From positions 1 through 64,000 of the IMG/VR virus record IMGVR_UViG_3300001533_003623: DNA of 64,000 bases; one strand, 5' to 3'. Below the pieces are notes generated by a model, which did no database searches, had not been told where the DNA came from, and was given only the letters and a program-made list of their open reading frames with translations. Position numbers and translations under genes: made by a program. The DNA is from a virus. Positions within the stretch are counted from its first letter, which is position 1; the number at the start of each line of letters is the position of its first letter. This document shows positions 41,023-50,174 of this stretch, piece after piece.

Positions 41023-41477
41023 ATGACCTAAACCACAAATTACAAGAAATACTTTGGGGAGTTGGATGTGGCAATACAGAAACAATATCACAGCTTACTG
41101 AAGTAATTCGTGATGTCATACATCACATACTTAGACAACACGTAACATACACAGCCATTGATGATAACGCACAATTACCACAAAACACAAAAACACATGT
41201 TATATATCACAGTGTTGAGGCCGCACGGAGACATTTCAAAGATTCTCGTGTAGACATAATAACTCGCATGGTCTCATTATTGGAAAACAATATAATTAAA
41301 GACCTAAGTAGCTTAAACGAAACAAATGAAACTCTATTAAATGAATTTCATATAGAGATAGCCGATGACTATACGCCAGCTAACGAGAACCACGCACAAG
41401 CCCAAGACCTCATACAAATTAAGTGCTCAGTCGATATTACAGTATTGCCAAGGACCAATGATGACACCGTGGCATAG
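41019..41477 (+). CDS. Hypothetical protein, 152 aa
   Basis: ATGA overlap with the glycosyltransferase. Helical, acidic, without recognisable motifs. Its 3' end overlaps the sulfotransferase-like gene start by 17 bp. Confidence 0.5.
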   Translation: MNDLNHKLQEILWGVGCGNTETISQLTEVIRDVIHHILRQHVTYTAIDDNAQLPQNTKTHVIYHSVEAARRHFKDSRVDIITRMVSLLENNIIKDLSSLNETNETLLNEFHIEIADDYTPANENHAQAQDLIQIKCSVDITVLPRTNDDTVA

Positions 41478-42120
41478 TCCTAATTCTGACAATTTAGTAT
41501 TGTCGTTTGAAAGAAGCGGACTAAATTGGTTTATGCATTGTGTAGAAGTGCTAACAGGTTATCCAACACCAAGCGGTAAATTTCACCCAGAAAGATATGT
41601 GACTAATAGACTAGCATTCTTACGTTGTCATAAGATATTTAAACTAAATAGTCCAGGTGAATTAGCACGCAACAATATATGGCCAGACAATAATAACGGA
41701 TGCTGGAAACGCGTACTTTTAATATTACGAGACTATAAAGATAGTTACAATAGAAGTGGAGTACCGTTGCAGTTTCGCGGATATGCACATAATATTATGT
41801 ATTTTGAGCAACTCACTATACCAAAACTGGTTGTATATTACGACGACATAATCAACTCACTAACAATGGTAGGACACGCACTCAAATTTTTGCGACTACC
41901 ATGCTTACAACATAGATTAAAGGGGTTCGTATGGTATATTGAAAAAGCAAAATCAATAAAACAATATCATACGATATGGAGAAAACCAACAGACGAAGGC
42001 ACTGGAAAGATATATCCGTGTGATAATGCTAGTAGAGACATAGCGAAGAATGAATTGTTAAATACACTACCAATATCATTGTATGAAAAATACCTAAGTA
42101 GATACGAGAACGCAGAATGA
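41461..42120 (+). CDS. Sulfotransferase-like protein, 219 aa
   Basis: Pattern LVLSFERSGLNWFMHCVE near the N-terminus matches the 5'-phosphosulfate loop of PAPS sulfotransferases (S-F-x-R-S-G-x-x-W). LRDYKDSYNR matches the 3'-phosphate region (R-D-x-x-D), and KLVVYYDDIIN the later Y-E-D-L box. AAGGA lies 6 bases before ATG 41461. Could add sulfate to a phage or host glycan made by neighbouring transferases. Confidence 0.65.
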   Translation: MTPWHSPNSDNLVLSFERSGLNWFMHCVEVLTGYPTPSGKFHPERYVTNRLAFLRCHKIFKLNSPGELARNNIWPDNNNGCWKRVLLILRDYKDSYNRSGVPLQFRGYAHNIMYFEQLTIPKLVVYYDDIINSLTMVGHALKFLRLPCLQHRLKGFVWYIEKAKSIKQYHTIWRKPTDEGTGKIYPCDNASRDIAKNELLNTLPISLYEKYLSRYENAE

Positions 42121-43250
42121 AAGTATTGTTTATAGGAGTTTGGAAAGACGGGTCTGGGTGGGGCAACGCTACTCAAAACTACATACTCGCTTTAGATAGC
42201 GTTGGTATAGAAGTAGTCCCTCGCGCCATTAAGCTAAATGACGTAGAAGCAGAAGTACCAGAACGTATTCTAGAACTTGAGCAAAACAACGAACGCAATT
42301 GTGATGCATGCATACAGCATATACTTCCGCATATGATGACGTATGATAGTCGCGTAGGAGTAAATGTCGGTGTGTTTGACTATGAAACCACTAATTTTCG
42401 ACGCACTAATTGGGCAACGTATCTAAATACCATGGACCAAGTTTGGGTTCCAAATAATGCTATGGTACAGTATACTACAGATAGCTACGTTAACAAACCG
42501 ATACATGTAGTGCCACACTGTACAGACATATCGAAATACAGCCAAAGATACGAGCCATATCCTATACCTGAAGTAAATGACAACTTTACCTTCTATACAA
42601 TATCTACATTAATGCGTAGAAAGAATCTACCTGCTTTAATAAAAGCTTTTCATTTAGAATTTCAGCCACATGAACCAGTGAAGTTGATGCTCAAGGTAAG
42701 TGGTGCGCGTACTCATATCGTACAACAAATAAAAGAAATGACCATGGAAATCAAACGTGGGCTAAGACTATATCCAAATTTATCAGACTATAATTCAGAA
42801 ATAATCATAACACAATGGATGAACAATAATGAAATAATGAGACTACATCAAACTGGCGATTGTTTTGTATTGCCGTCATATGGTGAAGCATGGTGTATTC
42901 CAGGGTTCGACGCGATGGCGTTAGGTAATCCTGTGATTCTTACGCGGGAAGGTGGGCCAAAAGATTACATTAGAGATAATGAAAACGGTATATTGGTAGA
43001 CTGTCGTTTAGAACCAGCGTTTATAAGACCGGAAGAAGTACCCATAGAAAACATATGGACAGGACACGAAAATTGGCACGCTGTTGATATTGACGACCTA
43101 CGAAAGAAAATGCGCATGGTATATGAAGACAAGGCCTTACGTACAAAGCTAAGCAACAACGGCATAGATTCCTCATATGACTATCATCATAATGTAATCG
43201 GTAAAAGGATGGTGTCGCTCATTGAACAACAAATTTCTGGAGAACAATAA
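42117..43250 (+). CDS. GT4-family glycosyltransferase, 377 aa
   Basis: Starts MKVLFIGVWKDGSGWGNAT, a glycine-rich GT-B acceptor loop. GVNVGVFDYETT and QVWVPNNA follow; FYTISTLMRRKNLPALIKAF opens the donor domain; donor motif YGEAWCIPGFDAMALGNPVI (E-x7 pattern). Overlaps on both sides by 1-4 bases. Sugar unknown. Confidence 0.8.
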   Translation: MKVLFIGVWKDGSGWGNATQNYILALDSVGIEVVPRAIKLNDVEAEVPERILELEQNNERNCDACIQHILPHMMTYDSRVGVNVGVFDYETTNFRRTNWATYLNTMDQVWVPNNAMVQYTTDSYVNKPIHVVPHCTDISKYSQRYEPYPIPEVNDNFTFYTISTLMRRKNLPALIKAFHLEFQPHEPVKLMLKVSGARTHIVQQIKEMTMEIKRGLRLYPNLSDYNSEIIITQWMNNNEIMRLHQTGDCFVLPSYGEAWCIPGFDAMALGNPVILTREGGPKDYIRDNENGILVDCRLEPAFIRPEEVPIENIWTGHENWHAVDIDDLRKKMRMVYEDKALRTKLSNNGIDSSYDYHHNVIGKRMVSLIEQQISGEQ

Positions 43251-44266
43251 TGTCGTCCGCAATACAAAGTATTATCAGAAGAGCCACAAGAAATCCAAAT
43301 AGCCCATGGAATATTCTCACGTTTCCAACCCACGAAAGATATGAAACTTCATTAGCTGCTACTGGACACAACTTCTACGGTATTAGAAGGCCAAACAGTA
43401 AAGAATGGAAGACGCACTATGCTCCAGTGCCAGATAACTATCATTTATTACCTGTGAGCGAAGGTCTTGAATTGCCACCATGGGTAGATTTTGATATGAT
43501 ATTAAGCCAAAATAAGGTGTCACAATTTCGAATAGCGCAAATAGTTGCACATCAATTACATATACCGCTAATTAATTTAGAGCACACCCTACCGCCTAAT
43601 GAATGGACGCCGGGTAAAATAGCTAACTTTAGAAGTTTGCAGGGAAGCATCAATGTGTTTGTTTCTGAATATCAAAAACAAATGTGGGGAATAGACGGCA
43701 TAGTCAACCCAACCGGCATAGACACAGATGTGTTTTGTCCACCTACTACGCCAGAGCGCGAACCGTGGGCATTATCTGTTGTTAACGATTGGATAAATAG
43801 AGACTGGTGTTGTGGATTTTCTTTATGGAGAGAAGTAACAGGATTTCCTAGTCCCGCCCCACTAATCCCTTGTAAGGTTTTGGGCGATACTCCTGGTTTG
43901 TCTCAATCAGCGCCTGATATTCCAACTTTGGTGAAGTTTTATCAAACTGCCGGTGTTTACCTAAATACGACCCTGGTATCATCATTACCGACCGTGATAC
44001 TAGAGGCTATGGCGTGTGGTTGTCCTGTTGTAAGTACTGATACTTGCTTAATTCCAAAAAATATTATTGAACATGGTGTGAATGGGTTTGTAGGTAGTAA
44101 TGTAGATGAACTTAAAGGCTACACCCTGGAAATACTGAATAATCCAACACTTGCTAAACAAATAGGGGATGCGGGGCGACAGACAATACTTGAAAAATTC
44201 TCAAAACAAATATTTACAGACCAGTGGAATAACATATTCAAACAGGCGACGGAGATTCATATATGA
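43250..44266 (+). CDS. Glycosyltransferase (GT1/GT4-like), 338 aa
   Basis: NILTFPTHERYETSLAATGH resembles the first strand/helix of GT-B enzymes found in phages and cyanobacteria. PTGIDTDVFCPP opens the second domain; LEAMACGCPVVSTDT gives the donor-site motif, followed by a NGFVG loop and the C-terminal helix. One-base overlap with the previous gene and ATGA with the next. Confidence 0.78.
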   Translation: MSSAIQSIIRRATRNPNSPWNILTFPTHERYETSLAATGHNFYGIRRPNSKEWKTHYAPVPDNYHLLPVSEGLELPPWVDFDMILSQNKVSQFRIAQIVAHQLHIPLINLEHTLPPNEWTPGKIANFRSLQGSINVFVSEYQKQMWGIDGIVNPTGIDTDVFCPPTTPEREPWALSVVNDWINRDWCCGFSLWREVTGFPSPAPLIPCKVLGDTPGLSQSAPDIPTLVKFYQTAGVYLNTTLVSSLPTVILEAMACGCPVVSTDTCLIPKNIIEHGVNGFVGSNVDELKGYTLEILNNPTLAKQIGDAGRQTILEKFSKQIFTDQWNNIFKQATEIHI

Positions 44267-44709
44267 ATATATATATCAGTGCTAATAAAGACACACAAGA
44301 TAATGGTTATGTCAATATCAACTTCAATAATGGCATAAACAACTGGAAAGAAACATTAGATGTTACAGTAAGTGATGCTGAAGCAACAGTAATTATCATA
44401 GATGGATTGCTATCATGTCTGCCTATGGAAGAAGCTATTTTGTTTCTACGCACTGTATCGACTAAATTAAGACATGGCGGTACTCTCATTATACATAGCG
44501 TGAATATATATGAAGTAGCCAAAGATTTCTATCAGTATAAGCTAACCGTTCAACAATTCAATGAATTAATATACGGCGTGCAAAGTAACCACAAATTTGG
44601 CATTACGTTAGCTGCATTAGAAAAATTCTGCTCAGCAGAACTTGGTCTAAATGTTGTAAGAAAGACAATTAATAACTATCATTATGTACTGGAGGTACAA
44701 AGACCATGA
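44263..44709 (+). CDS. Methyltransferase-like protein, 148 aa
   Basis: Reads like the second half of a small SAM-dependent methyltransferase: LLSCLPMEEAILFLRTVSTK, then LRHGGTLIIHSVN and FNELIYG, as in class I proteins used in glycan islands. The glycine-rich SAM loop at the N-terminus is reduced, so activity is uncertain. Overlaps neighbours by 4 bp. Confidence 0.5.
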   Translation: MNIYISANKDTQDNGYVNINFNNGINNWKETLDVTVSDAEATVIIIDGLLSCLPMEEAILFLRTVSTKLRHGGTLIIHSVNIYEVAKDFYQYKLTVQQFNELIYGVQSNHKFGITLAALEKFCSAELGLNVVRKTINNYHYVLEVQRP

Positions 44710-45317
44710 ATCGTTCTGTAGACACTATATGTTTAGGGTGTTGTTTTGCACAAGGACAAAGCAAAGATGGATTATTTGAACAAAAACACAACGGATGTAG
44801 TTTACGTATTCTAGATAAATTACGCAAACTAGATGCTAACATTGAGTACGTATACGACGAAAACGATAATCAGTTTCATGTAATATATGGTAGACTATGT
44901 CCTTTCCACAGACCAAATCGCTGGCTACAAAAAGATGAATCTGTTGATGAAAGCCACAAACGAGTTAGAAAAGAAATTAAGTTACAACCAGATGTTGTTA
45001 TATATTGTAATGAAGAAACTAGCATTGATGACTTAAGCGCAACTCTAGATAGCTTACAAAACGGTAGTACTAAACCTGTATGCATCTATGTGATAAACCA
45101 TATGACCAAGATTAAGCCTAGTGAATTCATAGCATTAATGAAACGATATCCATTTCAATGGCGTCTTGAAAGCATATTAGAAGAATGTGATACTAATCGC
45201 ACATTAGATATCGTTACAAAAAAATGTAAAGGTATCTTCGTATCGTATTTTCGTGCGGGTTTTCACGTACCGCAAGAATTTTTCACTAATATAGATGAAG
45301 TATTACAGTGGAAATAA
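44706..45317 (+). CDS. Glycosyltransferase-associated hypothetical protein, 203 aa
   Basis: N-terminal CLGCCFAQG motif resembles the Cys segment preceding family-2 glycosyltransferases. DVVIYCNEETSIDDLSATLD looks like a degenerate GT-A strand-helix, but no DxD follows. Probably an inactive or divergent transferase. A 48-base spacer with AAGGA follows before the next gene. Confidence 0.4.
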   Translation: MNRSVDTICLGCCFAQGQSKDGLFEQKHNGCSLRILDKLRKLDANIEYVYDENDNQFHVIYGRLCPFHRPNRWLQKDESVDESHKRVRKEIKLQPDVVIYCNEETSIDDLSATLDSLQNGSTKPVCIYVINHMTKIKPSEFIALMKRYPFQWRLESILEECDTNRTLDIVTKKCKGIFVSYFRAGFHVPQEFFTNIDEVLQWK

Positions 45318-45365
45318 AAACACAAATATTATAGAAAAAGCAAAACATATAAGTAAGGAACAAGA

Positions 45366-46202
45366 ATGTCCAAATCTAGTACAACCAGTAACGCAACTAG
45401 TTCCCCAGTTGTTGCAGTAATTATACCATGCCACAATCATGCGTGTTATCTACCTCGCGCCATGGCTAGTGTATCACAACAAGACTATGAAAACAAAATG
45501 ATAGTGATTGTAGATGATGGCTCGGATGATAATTCGTTCGAAGTGGCAAAATCATCTATGACACATATTTCAGAAGAAAGTTTAGATAAATCTAACGATA
45601 CACACCTATTATTTGGTGTATACAATGATACACCTGTTATTATTAGCAGTTACCCAATATCAAAAAAACAAGCCCATGCCAGAAACATTGCTATACAATT
45701 AGCGTGGCAACATGCAGAATTGTTTTGTCAATTAGATGCTGATGACTTGTATCTACCTAAAAAGTTAAGTATGTCTGTTGACACATGGAAACAGAACCCA
45801 AACTTCATAGGATTAGTATATAGCGACGCATTAATATATGATGAGCGTGACCAAACAACCATACATGAATTTAGACCCCCATACGATAGAGACTTATTAG
45901 AACAGCGCAACATAATATCTAACGCGCCGCTTATCAGTAAGATGGCTTTAGGATACAGTGGTTTGTATGATGTGGAGTTGCCGCCGTGTGAAGACTGGGA
46001 TTTATGGCTAAGAATCACCGAGAATTTTTTGGCCGTGCATATTCCAGAACCGCTACAACAATATACTGTTACTGGTCAAAATTGTACTTTTACCGTTTCT
46101 AATGAACACTGGCAAAAACAGTGGTCAAGAGTACAAGAAAAATTGCAACTAAGAAAAAGGGATAGATATGGCCAAAGCGCAACGACACATAGCTCCAGCT
46201 AA
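45366..46202 (+). CDS. GT2-family glycosyltransferase, 278 aa
   Basis: VVAVIIPCHNHACYLPRAMASV is the GT2 opening. IVIVDDGSDDNS is the nucleotide-binding loop, FCQLDADDLYLPKKL holds the DxD metal site, and CEDWDLWLRI the catalytic acidic/aromatic motif. Complete domain. AAGGA before ATG. Overlaps the nucleotidyltransferase gene by 35 bp. Confidence 0.88.
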   Translation: MSKSSTTSNATSSPVVAVIIPCHNHACYLPRAMASVSQQDYENKMIVIVDDGSDDNSFEVAKSSMTHISEESLDKSNDTHLLFGVYNDTPVIISSYPISKKQAHARNIAIQLAWQHAELFCQLDADDLYLPKKLSMSVDTWKQNPNFIGLVYSDALIYDERDQTTIHEFRPPYDRDLLEQRNIISNAPLISKMALGYSGLYDVELPPCEDWDLWLRITENFLAVHIPEPLQQYTVTGQNCTFTVSNEHWQKQWSRVQEKLQLRKRDRYGQSATTHSSS

Positions 46203-46890
46203 ACAGATAAGTAATGACGACTTGCTTAATGTGATTATAACAGCGGCTGGTATCGGTCGTAGAATGAAATCTCACGGACCAAAAAGTCTACTAAAGTTAT
46301 ATCGTGGTATGACTTTAATCGAACACCAAGTTCGCACGATACTATCGGTATATCCAAACGCAAATATACTCGTCGTATGTGGGTTTAAGGGCTGTAAAAT
46401 CAGAGATGAACTATATGGACAATTTCCAGTCAGGTTTGTTTATAATAACGAATATGAAACCAGCAATATAGTACATAGTATATCGTTGGGTATGGATGCA
46501 TGTTTACCCGGTAATACACTTATCATACATGGAGACATACTATTTAATCAATACGCTATCAAAATGACAGATAAGTCAAGCATATTAGTAGCACAACCAG
46601 GACAAATAGACAAAAATAAAGTTGGTCTCATAACACAAAATCAAAATGTCACGATGTTATCCTATGGTTTAGAAACTCAATGGGGGCAAATTGTATACTT
46701 AACTGATAAAGAAAGAAAAATACTAAGAGACATAACCATACAAAAGAAAATAACAAAACAGTGGTTCTTGTATGAAGCCCTAAACTATATACTGCATATG
46801 GGTGGTAGTTTTATCGGTTATAATGACAATAGAACTTATGTGTTCGAAATCAATAAACCAAACGACATTAAAAAGGCTATAACAAAATGA
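46168..46890 (+). CDS. Sugar nucleotidyltransferase-like protein, 240 aa
   Basis: VIITAAGIGRRMKSHGPKSL is the NTP-transferase signature (A-A-G-x-G-x-R-M...P-K) of sugar-1-phosphate or MobA/LicC-like nucleotidyltransferases. LIEHQVRTIL and LIIHGDILF (metal Asp) follow. Likely makes an NDP-sugar or CDP-activated headgroup for the neighbouring transferases. Overlaps both neighbours. Confidence 0.8.
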   Translation: MAKAQRHIAPAKQISNDDLLNVIITAAGIGRRMKSHGPKSLLKLYRGMTLIEHQVRTILSVYPNANILVVCGFKGCKIRDELYGQFPVRFVYNNEYETSNIVHSISLGMDACLPGNTLIIHGDILFNQYAIKMTDKSSILVAQPGQIDKNKVGLITQNQNVTMLSYGLETQWGQIVYLTDKERKILRDITIQKKITKQWFLYEALNYILHMGGSFIGYNDNRTYVFEINKPNDIKKAITK

Positions 46891-47609
46891 AAATTTTAGC
46901 ACAGGCAATACCAAATAATACAATTAGTGGGTTCGCAAAAGCTGCCGTAGAATTAGGTCATGACTGGATTTGGTGGGAAGAGTCTCATGTACCAGCATTT
47001 GACGCGTTTGATGAACTAAAGCCAGACATGTTTATTGGTATGCAAATAACACTAGCTCTAGCTAAATGTTTACAAACAGCTCAAATTCCCATAGTGATTG
47101 GCTCAGTAGACAAACCATTTGTATTTAAACTTACGACACAATCTAAAACACAAGAGTTTGACTTCAAATACTTAGTAGACCACCATAACTTTTATGTTGA
47201 TGATATGGATGATGCCCTGCGATGCGACTTCGGAATTGTATGCGGACCATGTCCAGAGGGATTGAATATATGTAGAGAACCACTGAATGTAAAAATCCTA
47301 AGTGAGCTACCTTGGTCCGTGTCTCAATATCTTGGTGTTGGTTCATTAAACGATAAACGGCGACTTTATTGTTCTACTAAGAAAGTGTTGGTAGATAACA
47401 TTATAGAGGTTCTACGTGTTATAGCATGTGGTAGTATGCCAATATATTGTGGTGAAGATGACAAACTGCCAACCCCATGGAATAAATTCCATAATACATG
47501 TATACCAGAAGAACAATACGCAACAGTGATACAAGAACACCAAGAGCTATTACATAATCATACCTATGAAAACGCCCTCAAAAAAATTATCTCACAAACG
47601 GACAATTAA
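46887..47609 (+). CDS. Glycosyltransferase-like protein (CgeB-like), 240 aa
   Basis: Short GT-B-like protein: FAKAAVELGHDWIWWEE at the N-terminus, later RVIACGSMPIYCGEDD with the conserved G-x-P-x-Y/G pattern of CgeB/family-4-like C-terminal domains. Lacks a full first domain. Start overlaps the previous gene (ATGA). Function inferred only from position and this motif. Confidence 0.5.
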   Translation: MKILAQAIPNNTISGFAKAAVELGHDWIWWEESHVPAFDAFDELKPDMFIGMQITLALAKCLQTAQIPIVIGSVDKPFVFKLTTQSKTQEFDFKYLVDHHNFYVDDMDDALRCDFGIVCGPCPEGLNICREPLNVKILSELPWSVSQYLGVGSLNDKRRLYCSTKKVLVDNIIEVLRVIACGSMPIYCGEDDKLPTPWNKFHNTCIPEEQYATVIQEHQELLHNHTYENALKKIISQTDN

Positions 47610-47642
47610 AAATTCGCGTAAAAAAGTGATAGGATAAACACA

Positions 47643-48128
47643 ATGACAATTCCAGTGAACTTTTTAGTTAATCATGTCGGCGCTAGTCAAATGATGTTCT
47701 ACTTGATTGAGCAAGCCAACGAAATAAATAAGCAGGGAAGCCTGCATGCCTCTCTCTTTTATTCCGACCTACATAGACCATGTCGCCAGCTAGAACTACC
47801 AACGTTTTTAATGATAGAGGCTTGGGCGCAGCCTGGGGTGTCTATTTCAACCTCTATCCCAACCACCCTTTCCCTGCTTAGATTTCCTGGTCCTAACGTA
47901 CGTATGTTTTATGTTTGGGATATGTCTTGGATGGATAATCCAAAAAGATATGGAGTGATGACATCATTATTTAGACATCCGTCATTACATATAATAGCGC
48001 GTTGTAATCACCACGCACAAATCATAAGCAATAACTTCAACATAGAAGTTAAGCATATCGTAGAGAATTTTCAACATCAAAACCTATCAGAGGTAATACA
48101 TCATGAGTATTCATTACTTAAAAAATAG
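47643..48128 (+). CDS. Hypothetical protein resembling a glycosyltransferase N-terminal domain, 161 aa
   Basis: Alpha/beta protein (VNFLVNHVGASQMMFYLIE, later NVRMFYVWDMSWM) similar to the acceptor domain of phage GT-B enzymes, but the donor domain is missing. It holds one exact GCAGGGAAG motif and one near copy on opposite strands. It runs into the start of the nuclease gene, so it may have been cut short by that insertion. Confidence 0.45.
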   Translation: MTIPVNFLVNHVGASQMMFYLIEQANEINKQGSLHASLFYSDLHRPCRQLELPTFLMIEAWAQPGVSISTSIPTTLSLLRFPGPNVRMFYVWDMSWMDNPKRYGVMTSLFRHPSLHIIARCNHHAQIISNNFNIEVKHIVENFQHQNLSEVIHHEYSLLKK

Positions 48129-48888
48129 AGATTGGCTATTGGAGCAATACAGTGAAAAAAATCGTTCAATGCAAGATATTGCTAATGAGCTAAATACCAA
48201 CAGACAACGTATACGCAGAGCATTAATCAGATTAGGCATTCCTCCGCGAGATAAATCAGAAGCACAAAAAGCAGCCCTAGAGGCAGGGCGCTCACAACAT
48301 CCAACATTAGGACAAGCGAGGTCAGACACAGTTAAGCAACGTATTGCTGAAAGCGTAGAAAAAAGCTGGGCCGAAGCATCCGAAGCAACCTTGTTGGCCC
48401 GCTCCCAAAAGGCAAAAGAACAATGGGAACGTATGACTCCACAGGCCAAATCTAATTTGTTAAAGAAGGCACAGGACGCCGTGCGTGTCGCTTCTCGCGA
48501 GGGCTCGAAATTAGAGCGTTATATGCGTGACGAATTGACAAAAGCCGGTTATGAGTTAAGATACCACGTAATGGATGTGATTCCAAATCAAAAACTGGAA
48601 GTAGACTTGCTAATCCCATCACTGTCGGTTGCGATAGAAATTGATGGACCGTCGCATTTTCTTCCTATCTGGGGCGATGACAATTTACAGCGTAATATAA
48701 GGTCAGACCTAGAAAAAAACGGATTGTTGCTGGGACACGGATTTGTTGTCATTCGTATCAAGCAAATGAATAATCACGTATCTAAGCTAAAGCAACGCAA
48801 AATATTGGCGCAAACCATCAAAGCGCTGGAAAGTGTACAAACAGAATTTCCAAAAAAGAATGACAGATTAATTGAAATTGAGGTATAA
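48103..48888 (+). CDS. Probable mobile endonuclease: HTH plus Vsr/DUF559-like nuclease, 261 aa
   Basis: N-terminal helix-turn-helix (SMQDIANELNTNRQRIRRAL), a charged helical linker (about residues 50-130), then a PD-(D/E)XK core: KLEVDLLIPSLSVAIEIDG with the catalytic D and E-x-D, and HGFVVIRIKQMNN. This layout is typical of freestanding phage homing endonucleases. AGAGG lies 9 bases before ATG; overlaps the truncated-looking gene upstream by 26 bp. Confidence 0.65.
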   Translation: MSIHYLKNRDWLLEQYSEKNRSMQDIANELNTNRQRIRRALIRLGIPPRDKSEAQKAALEAGRSQHPTLGQARSDTVKQRIAESVEKSWAEASEATLLARSQKAKEQWERMTPQAKSNLLKKAQDAVRVASREGSKLERYMRDELTKAGYELRYHVMDVIPNQKLEVDLLIPSLSVAIEIDGPSHFLPIWGDDNLQRNIRSDLEKNGLLLGHGFVVIRIKQMNNHVSKLKQRKILAQTIKALESVQTEFPKKNDRLIEIEV

Positions 48889-48889
48889 T

Positions 48890-49786
48890 ATGGCGACTGG
48901 ATATGAACAAACGAGCATTGAAGAAGTACGGAATATATTACGTAATGAGCACGGATTTACAGATGAAGAGTTCATGAAAAATACAAAGACGGTATTGGTG
49001 CAAAAATTGGTAGAATTAAACGATAAGAAAGCTCAAGAACTATCCGATACTTTGGACGCCGCCGAAGAAGAACCAGATAAGTCCATGGTACCATATTCGG
49101 AAGAAGAAGCAATGGAATCACTACCAGCTTATGGTTCTGAATTATGGCACGAATTTGTTATGAAACATTTTCGTGATGATGAACTGATGGATGGTGCACC
49201 AACATGTGATGGGTGCCGCCGTGTTATAGAAGTAGTCTTGGGTCCAATTATTGCGTCAGAAATAACGCACATAACACCACCAAGCGTTAATAATAACGGT
49301 ACTGCTACAGTTGGAGTTCAATTACGAATTCTTATACAAAATGCCGACCATCCGCTGTGCCGTCAAGTGGTGCAATGTGCTGAAGTGGCAGATGTGAATA
49401 AGGACAACTGTGACCACCCATACCATAAATATGCGTCAGCCACCGCTGCTTCTCGTGCTGAAGGACGAGCTTTGAGAAAACTATTGCGACTTCGTAATAT
49501 CGTAACTGCTGAAGAAGTAAGCGAAAAGGCAGAAGTCACAGATAGTGAGTGCGAATGGCATGTTGACGAGCCTATCTCTGATGCACAAATCAATGTCATA
49601 GATACAATGTGTAAGAGATTAAATATCTCTGTATTAGACTTTGTTAACTCTGGAAAGCGCATATATACTGAAATAGAAAGTATCACGAAAAGTGTTGCGC
49701 AACGCATGTTGCAAGAACTTAATAAGATACAACGTGGTGTAAAACCAAAACCAACAACCGTAGGCAACTATAAGCAATGGAGATAA
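48890..49786 (+). CDS. Possible recombination/ssDNA annealing protein, 298 aa
   Basis: The central segment CDHPYHKYASATAASRAEGR, then ALRKLLRLRN, resembles the conserved core of phage annealing proteins (A-T-A-x-x-R-A-x-x-R-A-L). The C-terminal helical domain INVIDTMCKRLNISVLDFVN resembles their small C-terminal domains. CDGCRR adds a possible metal site. GAGGT 6 bases before ATG. Homology not proven; could be another DNA-binding replication protein. Confidence 0.4.
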   Translation: MATGYEQTSIEEVRNILRNEHGFTDEEFMKNTKTVLVQKLVELNDKKAQELSDTLDAAEEEPDKSMVPYSEEEAMESLPAYGSELWHEFVMKHFRDDELMDGAPTCDGCRRVIEVVLGPIIASEITHITPPSVNNNGTATVGVQLRILIQNADHPLCRQVVQCAEVADVNKDNCDHPYHKYASATAASRAEGRALRKLLRLRNIVTAEEVSEKAEVTDSECEWHVDEPISDAQINVIDTMCKRLNISVLDFVNSGKRIYTEIESITKSVAQRMLQELNKIQRGVKPKPTTVGNYKQWR

Positions 49787-49790
49787 TTAA

Positions 49791-50168
49791 ATGAAAGTAC
49801 AGATTAGAATATCACCCAAGGTATTTATTGAAGGACAGGGAGACACACACACATCCGTTTTTGAAGAACTAGCTGCTTTGCAGGAAGTGTTCGGTGAATT
49901 TCACAAATGCAGGAAATGTGGTTGTGAAGAACTAAGACTGATAGTTAGAACTGATAAGGACGACAATAAGTATTATGAAATTCATTGTCAAAATCGTAGC
50001 TGTAGAGCAAAGCTTAGCTATGGTCAGCAAAAGAAGGGCGGTGGACTGTATCCTAGACGCAAAGAAACGGACAAGCAAAGCGTTATGGGAGGGGTTTTAG
50101 AATCTGGTGCTTATCTGCCTGACGGTGGTTGGGTTAGATGGAATAAAGAAAAGAAAGCAACCGAATAA
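49791..50168 (+). CDS. Zinc-ribbon phage protein, 125 aa
   Basis: CRKCGCEELRLIVRTDKDDN...IHCQNRSCRAKL is a zinc ribbon seen in a family of small phage proteins often next to ssDNA-binding or annealing genes. Starts 4 bases after the previous gene. Last rightward gene before the strand switch; it ends 6 bases from the stop of the leftward gene with no clear terminator between. Confidence 0.55.
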   Translation: MKVQIRISPKVFIEGQGDTHTSVFEELAALQEVFGEFHKCRKCGCEELRLIVRTDKDDNKYYEIHCQNRSCRAKLSYGQQKKGGGLYPRRKETDKQSVMGGVLESGAYLPDGGWVRWNKEKKATE

Positions 50169-50174
50169 TATCTG

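Noticed and set aside
48884-48889. TATAAT just before the start codon at 48890 as a promoter
   Set aside because: The only -35 candidate is poor (ATGACA, 18 bases) and the box is part of the normal ribosome-site spacer behind GAGGT.
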